From: Acholeplasmataceae bacterium
Lineage (GTDB): Bacteria; Bacillota_I; Bacilli_A; Acholeplasmatales; Acholeplasmataceae
Length of the DNA stretch: 10,473 nt
NCBI GenBank assembly: GCA_016934175.1
Contig: JAFGTI010000104.1
Span: 1-10,473 of the forward strand
Direction of reading: 5' to 3'
In this document: positions 6,743-10,473 of the stretch, in pieces
How positions within the stretch are numbered: position 1 is the first letter of the stretch
Layout of the letters: each line of letters opens with the position of its first letter
Position numbers and translations under genes: made by a program
Notes under the pieces: generated by a model
Seen by the model: only the letters and a program-made list of their open reading frames with translations
Databases searched by the model: none
What the model was told of the DNA's origin: nothing

Positions 6743-7951
6743 TTATATTTTCTTTAATATTATAGCAGTTCCCATACCGCCACCGATGCATAAACTTGCT
6801 AAACCGTATTGGACTTTGGGCTGTTTAAGCATTTCATGAAGTAATGTCACAATAATTCTATTTCCACTTGCTCCAACAGGATGACCTAATGCAATAGCAC
6901 CACCATTTAGATTAGTTTTTGACAGAATTTGTTCTTGCGTCATATGATGCTCGTCAGCAAGTTCTTTTAATACGCCTAATGATTGTGCTGCAAAGGCTTC
7001 ATTAAGTTCTAATATATCCATGTCAGATAATTTAAGATTAGCAAATTTCAAAGCGTTTCTAATCGCTGGAGTAGGTCCTAGACCCATAACTGATGGATCA
7101 ACGCCACCTTGACCAATACCAATAACTTCAGCAAGAGGTGTCAAACTAAATTTCTTAATTGCAGTTTCACTGGCCAATATAATAAAACTTGCACCATCAT
7201 TAATACCTGATGAACTTCCAGCTGTTACTGTGCCATCTTTCTTAAATGCCGGACGTAATTGTGATAGTTTTTCTAATGATGTATTTCTATTGATAAATTC
7301 ATCTTGAGCAAAAGTGATATCACCTCTACGATTTTTAATTATAATCGGTACTATTTCATCATTAAAGCGACCTTCATCTTGTGCCTTCATTGCCTTTTCT
7401 TGAGAATTCCATGCAAAATTATCTTGTTCTTCACGGCTTAAGTTATATTTTTCAACGATATTTTCAGCTGTAATTCCCATATGGTAACCTTCAAAAGCAT
7501 CTGTTAATGCATCATATAGCATGTGATCCCTCATCGGTTGTTCTCCCATTTTTATACCACTACGTATTTGTGCAGGTATAATAAAAGGAGCTCCGCTCAT
7601 GGATTCTGCACCACCAGCTACGACTAAATTGTGGAGACCCAATGTAATATTAGTAAAACCATTCATGACAGTCTTCATTCCACTACCGCATACCATATTT
7701 ACCCCATATGCAGGAACAGATGAAGGGATACCAGCACCAATTGAAATTTGACGAGCTAGCCCTTGTTTCAAACCCGCTGGTAGAATGTTTCCGACTAATA
7801 CCTCATCAATTTGTGTTTTATCAACTTTTGTTTCTTCAAGTAATACTTTTAATACTTGTGATCCAAATTCTGCAGGATGTACGGAAGCTAATGAACCCAT
7901 AAATGAACCAATAGGACTTCTTTTCGCACCTACAACATAAACTTTTTCCAT
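6743..7951 (-). CDS. atoB: Acetyl-CoA C-acetyltransferase (biosynthetic-type thiolase)
   Basis: First gene of the leftward operon. Thiolase II family enzyme (402 residues, normal length) that condenses two acetyl-CoA to acetoacetyl-CoA or runs in reverse. Catalytic residues visible: nucleophile C88 in NMVCGSGMK (85-93), NEAF (317-320), H357 in GHPVGASG (356-363) and acid/base C388 in CIGGGMG (388-394). The loop HMGITAEN (157-164) is the substrate-lid motif typical of biosynthetic acetoacetyl-CoA thiolases rather than long-chain degradative ones. The N-terminus KVYVVGAKRSPIGSFMG is also typical. The start ATG 7951 has an AAAGGAGA ribosome site seven bases away (7959-7966). Transcription probably comes from the promoter at 8102-8130. 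Genes for an SDR reductase and a KASIII-like enzyme follow, so the three form an acyl-CoA module. Acetyl-CoA as substrate is inferred from the family; a branched or longer beta-ketoacyl-CoA is possible given the linked importer. Confidence 0.93.
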   Translation of the reverse strand: MEKVYVVGAKRSPIGSFMGSLASVHPAEFGSQVLKVLLEETKVDKTQIDEVLVGNILPAGLKQGLARQISIGAGIPSSVPAYGVNMVCGSGMKTVMNGFTNITLGLHNLVVAGGAESMSGAPFIIPAQIRSGIKMGEQPMRDHMLYDALTDAFEGYHMGITAENIVEKYNLSREEQDNFAWNSQEKAMKAQDEGRFNDEIVPIIIKNRRGDITFAQDEFINRNTSLEKLSQLRPAFKKDGTVTAGSSSGINDGASFIILASETAIKKFSLTPLAEVIGIGQGGVDPSVMGLGPTPAIRNALKFANLKLSDMDILELNEAFAAQSLGVLKELADEHHMTQEQILSKTNLNGGAIALGHPVGASGNRIIVTLLHEMLKQPKVQYGLASLCIGGGMGTAIILKKI

Positions 7952-7968
7952 CTAAATTCTCCTTTTTA

Positions 7969-7982
7969 TAAAAGCGTTTTCA
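7969..7982. promoter_or_regulatory. Candidate cre (CcpA) site next to the thiolase ribosome site
   Basis: TAAAAGCGTTTTCA matches the Bacillus cre consensus TGWAANCGNTNWCA at 13 of 14 positions (A instead of G at position 2). It lies in the leader just upstream of the thiolase ribosome binding site, well downstream of the promoter, where CcpA would act as a roadblock. Whether this organism has CcpA cannot be seen here. Confidence 0.4.
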
Positions 7983-8054
7983 ATTCATTTGTGAAATAAT
8001 AAAATACACAATAAAAGTCAGTTTTAACGGCCTTATTGCATATTTCGTATATAA

Positions 8055-8068
8055 TGTAAGCGATTTTT
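8055..8068. promoter_or_regulatory. Second, weaker cre-like site in the operon leader
   Basis: TGTAAGCGATTTTT fits the left half and core of TGWAANCGNTNWCA and misses only the last two bases (12 of 14). It lies about 30-40 nt downstream of the predicted transcription start and 86 bp from the other cre-like site. An AT-rich background makes the right half uninformative. Confidence 0.28.
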
Positions 8069-8086
8069 TATAACTTGAACAAATAT

Positions 8087-8115
8087 TCATAGTACGATTT
8101 CATCTTATCATAGTA
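8087..8115. repeat. Direct repeat TCATAGTA x2, 21 bp apart, around the operon -10
   Basis: Identical octamers TCATAGTA (plus strand) occur at 8087-8094 and 8108-8115. One lies just upstream of the operon -10 within the promoter spacer, the other around the predicted transcription start. The 21-bp period is two helical turns, so a dimeric regulator could contact both on one face. It is a candidate operator of the adjacent TetR-type protein, although that family more often uses inverted repeats. Confidence 0.35.
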
Positions 8116-8130
8116 AAAATACTTTGTCAA
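8102..8130 (-). promoter_or_regulatory. Sigma-A promoter of the thiolase-liv operon
   Basis: On the minus strand: -35 TTGACA (8130-8125), a perfect match; spacer of 17 bp; -10 TAAGAT (8107-8102) preceded by TGA, giving an extended -10. The start of transcription would be near 8093-8096, leaving a leader of about 145 nt before the thiolase ATG. This is the best promoter in the window and suggests strong expression kept in check by repression. Confidence 0.8.
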
Positions 8131-8226
8131 TCTTTATTAATGCATTTTTCAATATTATAAACTTTTGATTTATAAATATATTTGTGAATTTAAATAACAC
8201 TCGTACTCTACTCAAAAAGGAGTCTA

Positions 8227-8242
8227 AAGAAATATATTTCTT
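8227..8242. repeat. Perfect 16-bp palindrome, candidate operator
   Basis: AAGAAATATATTTCTT is its own reverse complement over all 16 bases. It lies about 115 bp upstream of the regulator start and 97 bp upstream of the operon -35. The size suits a TetR-family dimer. AT-rich palindromes arise easily by chance in this base composition, so assignment is tentative. Confidence 0.35.
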
Positions 8243-8253
8243 ATATATACGAA

Positions 8254-8269
8254 AATTTGTTTTCAAATT
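8254..8269. repeat. Inverted repeat AATTTG-TTTT-CAAATT
   Basis: Six-base perfect arms around a TTTT centre, its centre 27 bp from that of the palindrome at 8227-8242. A related sequence, ATTTGTTCAAGTTAT, occurs on the minus strand at about 8070-8084 near the operon start, and ATTTGTGAA occurs twice more (about 7988 and 8180). This is a possible second operator class; evidence is by pattern only. Confidence 0.3.
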
Positions 8270-8312
8270 ATGCCATAACTAATAGGGTTGTAAGTGAACA
8301 TAAATTAAATGA

Positions 8313-8339
8313 TTGTCTTTTTTCAAGGTTTGGTATACA
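8313..8339 (+). promoter_or_regulatory. Possible promoter of the regulator gene
   Basis: TTGTCT (8313-8318), a 15-bp spacer, then TGG-TATACA (8331-8339), an extended -10. It would start transcription near 8346, leaving a leader of only about 12 nt that just contains the ribosome site AGGTGA. The -35 and spacing are poor; the extended -10 carries the call. Confidence 0.4.
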
Positions 8340-8357
8340 CTATTATTAGGTGATAAC

Positions 8358-8963
8358 ATGAATCAACCGAATTATCGTTTACCCAAACGCAAAGATGGGC
8401 AAAAAACATTTGAACGCATCATAGAAACAGCACGAAAACTATTTTCAAAGAATGGATATCAAGCAACATCCATCAATGAAATTATTCATAAAGCTGGTAT
8501 TGCTACCGGCACTTTTTATCTATACTTTGATGATAAATTCGCATTATATTCTTATTTGCTTGCAAAATATAGAAAAGCAATTAGAAAAGCAATTAGTGAA
8601 GGTATAGGTGGGGCAACCACAAGATATGAAAAAGAACGTCTCGGATTAAGAGCTTTTCTAAAGTTTGCATGGGAAGATCCCCTTGCATATCGTATTATTT
8701 GGGAATCCATGTTTGCTGATCAAAAGTTATTTAGGGAATATTACGAAACATTTGCTCATGATTATGTGAGACAGCTAAGCCATGCTGTCGAAACAAATGA
8801 AATTAGAGATGATGTTGATCTTGAAACCTTATCTTATATTCTGATGGGTATATCGAATTTTGTTGGTTTACAGGTGTTATTTAGAGATACTTTGACGGAG
8901 CAAGATTTAGATCAAATGACTGAGAATGTCATGAAAATATTAAATTCTGGAATGTTTAAATAA
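8358..8963 (+). CDS. TetR/AcrR-family transcriptional regulator, divergent to the operon
   Basis: DNA-binding repressor-type protein of 201 residues. The N-terminal TetR helix-turn-helix spans about 17-62: FERIIETARKLFSKNGYQAT, then SINEIIHKAGIATGTFYLYF with the family-diagnostic recognition helix G-T-F-Y-L-Y-F. Residues 63-201 form the alpha-helical ligand and dimer domain, with aromatic-rich segments (FAWEDPLAYRIIWE, FREYYETFAHDY) and a helix LSYILMGISNFVGLQVLF typical of regulators that sense acyl-CoA or other hydrophobic ligands. ATG 8358 is chosen because AGGTGA lies five bases upstream. The in-frame TTG at 8313 has no ribosome site and overlaps the likely promoter. It faces the thiolase-liv operon across 406 bp, the standard layout for a local repressor, and neighbours suggest an acyl-CoA inducer; both are inference. 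A strong terminator follows. Confidence 0.9.
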   Translation: MNQPNYRLPKRKDGQKTFERIIETARKLFSKNGYQATSINEIIHKAGIATGTFYLYFDDKFALYSYLLAKYRKAIRKAISEGIGGATTRYEKERLGLRAFLKFAWEDPLAYRIIWESMFADQKLFREYYETFAHDYVRQLSHAVETNEIRDDVDLETLSYILMGISNFVGLQVLFRDTLTEQDLDQMTENVMKILNSGMFK

Positions 8964-8970
8964 AATAGAT

Positions 8971-9010
8971 AAAAAAAAGGGTCCTATTCAGCTTAGGACC
9001 TGTTTTTTTT
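8971..9010. terminator. Bidirectional intrinsic terminator
   Basis: GGTCCTA (8980-8986), a 7-nt loop, TAGGACC (8994-9000), flanked by A8 on the left (8971-8978) and T8 on the right (9003-9010). It terminates the regulator on the plus strand and the small membrane-protein gene, whose stop is at 9009-9011, on the minus strand. It separates the two gene groups. Confidence 0.9.
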
Positions 9011-9209
9011 ACTCTTTTTCAATAGATTTGAAAGATTTAATTTTGAAAATCAGGTAAAGCGGACAGACTTTAGTTGATGCTGTAATTAAAGCAATCACAG
9101 TTAAAATTATGAACCAATAACTTACTGAAAAAGATAAGATGAGAAAAACAAAAGCTAAGAAATACCGAATATACTGATCAATTTTTCCAACGTTTTGAGA
9201 ACCATTCAT
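9009..9209 (-). CDS. Small YgaP-like / DUF2892 two-span membrane protein
   Basis: 66 residues. The N-terminus NVGKIDQYIRYFLAFVFLIL (6-25) and the later TASTKVCPLYLIFKI (43-57) are the two conserved blocks of the DUF2892 (YgaP transmembrane) family. Two hydrophobic spans (about 15-32 and 33-47) form a hairpin in the membrane, and the short tails are charged. The family's CPLY motif is present with one cysteine (C49). In some proteins this module is fused to a rhodanese domain, but here it stands alone. The cellular role of stand-alone members is not established. The gene has AAGGAGTGAT seven bases before ATG 9209, its own good promoter, and ends in the bidirectional terminator, so it is probably a single-gene transcript. 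It has no evident link to the operon at left. Confidence 0.85.
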   Translation of the reverse strand: MNGSQNVGKIDQYIRYFLAFVFLILSFSVSYWFIILTVIALITASTKVCPLYLIFKIKSFKSIEKE

Positions 9210-9230
9210 TTTATCACTCCTTATAACTAT

Positions 9231-9258
9231 ATTATAAACTTATCTATAAAAATTACAA
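9231..9258 (-). promoter_or_regulatory. Promoter of the DUF2892 gene
   Basis: Minus strand: -35 TTGTAA (9258-9253), 16-bp spacer, -10 TATAAT (9236-9231), a perfect match. Transcription would start about 15 nt before the ATG, just ahead of the ribosome site AAGGAG. It lies in the short gap after tsf. Confidence 0.65.
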
Positions 9259-9267
9259 CGCATTTAA

Positions 9268-10119
9268 TTAAAAGATTGGCGTTACTGTGATTTGTGACCC
9301 ATCACAAGGTATATCTAATTTGCAATTGAGTTTATTCTCAATACCTTGACCTAACTCAAATCTAAAGAAATCAATTACTTTTATTTCATGTGAATTTAAT
9401 AATTGCTCAACTTTTATTTCTGGATTTTTAATGAAATCTTGAGTTAATAAAGATACTTCTTTTAGATACATTTCAAATTTCGTTTCATCAAAAGACCCAT
9501 TGTTTTTTTCATACATAAACTTTTCATAATTGATCGTATCGGAATCAATTTCTATTGGACTTAGGTACAACGGAGAATTTGCTGCAATTTGCATCGCCAA
9601 CTCATTTGCTACTTGCTGATTTCCTTGATTTAGAATAATTAAAGTAACTACTTTACCACCTTGATGAATGTAGGTTCCAAAGGTTTGTGTATCATCTTTA
9701 ACAACACGATATAATCGTCTTAGGACGATTTTTTCTTTAATTAAACCACTAACTTGTTCAATTTTAGTTTCAACTGATATGCCATCAATTATAAATTTCA
9801 GAGCATCTTTTGGGTTAGTTATAGTAGATGCAATAAGTGAGTCACCTAAATATTTAACTAGATTAATAAAATGTTCATTTTTAGCAACAAAATCTGTTTC
9901 TGCATTTAATTCAAATAACAAAGCTTGATTTTCATTGATTACGACACTGCACAGACCTTTAGATGCAACTCTTGTATTACCTTCTACTTTAACCATATTT
10001 GCTGTAATTGAGGATAAAGCAATCTCGTAATCATCATTGGAAGCTTCTAATGCTTTTTTACATTCAAGCATACCTGCTCCAGTTTCTTCTCTTAATTTCT
10101 TAACTAATTTAATATCCAT
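9268..10119 (-). CDS. tsf: Elongation factor Ts, divergent
   Basis: Guanine-nucleotide exchange factor for EF-Tu in the cytoplasm. It has 283 residues, full family length. Conserved blocks: N-terminal LVKKLREETGAGMLECKKAL (5-24), the EF-Tu-contacting TDFVAKNE (75-82), MQIAANSPLYL (176-186), a TQDFIKNPEIKVEQLL block (226-241) equivalent to the usual Q-x-F-V-K-D...TVGQLL, and FFRFELGQGIE (251-261). Odd points: the lysine-rich R-K-K-G-x-x-x-A-x-K-K stretch that usually follows the N-terminal domain is replaced by SITANMVKVEGNTRVASKG, and the C-terminus continues about 20 residues past the usual GEGIEKK ending. The upstream neighbour is not rpsB, unlike the common rpsB-tsf operon. GGAGG precedes ATG 10119. 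It may be the only EF-Ts relocated, or a second copy. Confidence 0.9.
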   Translation of the reverse strand: MDIKLVKKLREETGAGMLECKKALEASNDDYEIALSSITANMVKVEGNTRVASKGLCSVVINENQALLFELNAETDFVAKNEHFINLVKYLGDSLIASTITNPKDALKFIIDGISVETKIEQVSGLIKEKIVLRRLYRVVKDDTQTFGTYIHQGGKVVTLIILNQGNQQVANELAMQIAANSPLYLSPIEIDSDTINYEKFMYEKNNGSFDETKFEMYLKEVSLLTQDFIKNPEIKVEQLLNSHEIKVIDFFRFELGQGIENKLNCKLDIPCDGSQITVTPIF

Positions 10120-10143
10120 ATATATCCTCCAATAACCTCATTT

Positions 10144-10149
10144 ATTATA
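10144..10149 (-). promoter_or_regulatory. -10 element of a probable tsf promoter
   Basis: Minus strand TATAAT, 24 bases before the tsf ATG, with a weak -35 (TTAAAC at 18 bp). With the terminator just upstream, it suggests tsf is transcribed from its own promoter. Confidence 0.5.
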
Positions 10150-10191
10150 TCAAAGATTTAATAAATAGTTTAATAAACGCTTAAAATAAAT

Positions 10192-10211
10192 AAAAAAGGG
10201 CATTTGCCCTT
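10192..10211 (-). terminator. Intrinsic terminator of the right-edge gene
   Basis: Minus strand AAGGGC-AAAT-GCCCTT followed by TTTTATTTATTTT: a 6-bp stem with 4-nt loop and U-rich tail. The stop codon of the winged-helix gene lies within the stem. Confidence 0.8.
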
Positions 10212-10473
10212 AATCATTGAATAACGAAAGTTGTTCTATCCCATATTTTTTATTTCCAGAAATGATACGTTGCCATTTTGAACTTCTACCTTTACCTAAG
10301 GGACGAATCTTATCTTCAAGCTTCAATCTTTTTAGCGTCCGATCTATAGTTGCGTCACTCACATTTGGATGTCTTTTTCTTAAATCTTCTTTTGTGAATA
10401 TTTCATCAAGTTTCATGATGCTGTTTTCGATATTATTAGATTTATTTAAATCTTTTTCAAAGACATATTCATG
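10210..10473 (-). CDS. C-terminal part of a protein ending in a winged-helix-like domain (N-terminus beyond the window)
   Basis: The frame is open from the right edge to TAA at 10210 (87 residues). An in-frame ATG at 10416 would give a 68-residue protein, but no ribosome site precedes it and 19 upstream codons are open, so I treat this as the tail of a larger protein. The segment KLDEIFTKEDLRKRHPNVSD, then ATIDRTLKRLKLEDKIRPLG and GRSSKW, reads as a helix-turn-helix (S-D-A-T-I-D-R-T-L-K-R-L) plus a short beta wing, the pattern of small winged-helix domains. It ends in EQLSLFND. Such domains are found at the C-terminus of Fic-family AMPylases and of various regulators, so a Fic-type protein is one possibility that the visible part cannot decide. 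A terminator follows. Confidence 0.7.
   Translation of the reverse strand, partial: HEYVFEKDLNKSNNIENSIMKLDEIFTKEDLRKRHPNVSDATIDRTLKRLKLEDKIRPLGKGRSSKWQRIISGNKKYGIEQLSLFND

Larger units (their letters stand above)
7952..8357. promoter_or_regulatory. Divergent control region between the operon and the TetR-type regulator
   Basis: 406 bp without a supportable gene, very AT-rich, separating the leftward operon and the rightward regulator. It holds the operon promoter (8102-8130), a transcribed leader of about 145 nt with two cre-like sites (7969-7982 and 8055-8068), an 8-bp direct repeat around the operon -10, a possible regulator promoter (8313-8339), and two palindromic sequences (8227-8242 and 8254-8269). 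The stretch 8141-8215 shows only an AT-rich inverted repeat (TTATAAA/TTTATAA at 8155-8175). I see no tRNA or riboswitch. Confidence 0.75.

Noticed and set aside
8009..8038. Leader stem CAATAA/TTATTG as a riboswitch or attenuator
   Set aside because: Six AT-rich pairs with a loop of about 18 nt and no U run or known aptamer motif; too weak to call.
8217..8222. AAGGAG resembling a ribosome site in the intergenic region
   Set aside because: No ATG, GTG or TTG at suitable distance and no ORF follows.
8313..8357. In-frame TTG at 8313 as start of the TetR-type gene
   Set aside because: No ribosome site precedes it, it overlaps the likely promoter, and ATG 8358 has AGGTGA at good spacing and gives a normal TetR N-terminus.
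9257..9284. AACGC...GCGTT inverted repeat at the tsf end as a terminator
   Set aside because: Only five pairs with a long AT loop and no clean U tract; it also overlaps the promoter of the next gene.
1..10473. CRISPR arrays, tRNA or rRNA genes, insertion sequences, phage genes
   Set aside because: No regularly spaced repeats, no cloverleaf-like stretches, no transposase or integrase motifs seen on either strand.
1..10473. UGA-as-Trp genetic code of many Mollicutes
   Set aside because: Tryptophans are encoded by TGG and all genes read through without in-frame TGA. The lack of TGA stops among about ten genes is suggestive of rare TGA use but not of reassignment.

Overview
The window is strongly AT-rich. 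Short intergenic gaps, clear AGGAGG-like ribosome binding sites and sigma-A type promoters point to a low-GC Gram-positive lineage. The diderm-free lipoprotein/ABC architecture and overall gene style fit Mollicutes-like or neighbouring Bacillota (Acholeplasma, Izemoplasma or Erysipelotrichia type), but the genus cannot be fixed. Tryptophan is written TGG in every gene I translated, and every stop I can see is TAA or TAG, so nothing requires a reassigned genetic code.

Most of the window (about 1-8350) is one leftward operon of eight genes facing a divergent TetR-family regulator. In transcription order it holds: a biosynthetic-type thiolase, a FabG/PhaB-like short-chain dehydrogenase, a ketoacyl-synthase-III-like condensing enzyme with an unusual active site, and then a complete branched-chain-amino-acid (Liv/HAAT) type ABC importer. 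The importer consists of LivH and LivM permeases, a LivG ATPase with a roughly 225-residue charged helical N-terminal extension, LivF, and a lipoprotein carrying two Ig-like repeats followed by what looks like the beginning of a LivJ-type solute-binding domain (cut by the left edge). The coupling is tight (overlaps, or gaps of 1 to 66 nt), and a near-consensus promoter (TTGACA, 17 bp, extended TGATAAGAT) lies about 145 nt upstream of the thiolase. My reading is that the cell imports a small organic solute and handles its CoA derivative by beta-keto condensation or thiolysis plus NAD(H)-linked reduction or oxidation. The substrate is unknown, and no CoA ligase or CoA transferase is in view.

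The 406-bp divergent intergenic region (7952-8357) is rich in candidate control sites: two cre-like (CcpA) sequences in the operon leader, an 8-bp direct repeat with 21-bp periodicity around the operon -10, and two 16-bp palindromic sequences on the regulator side.

After the regulator, a bidirectional terminator (about 8971-9010) separates this island from a second leftward group: a small YgaP-like/DUF2892 membrane protein with its own promoter, a divergent elongation factor Ts that is not next to rpsB, and the C-terminal end of a protein with a winged-helix-like domain, open at the right edge and ending at its own terminator.
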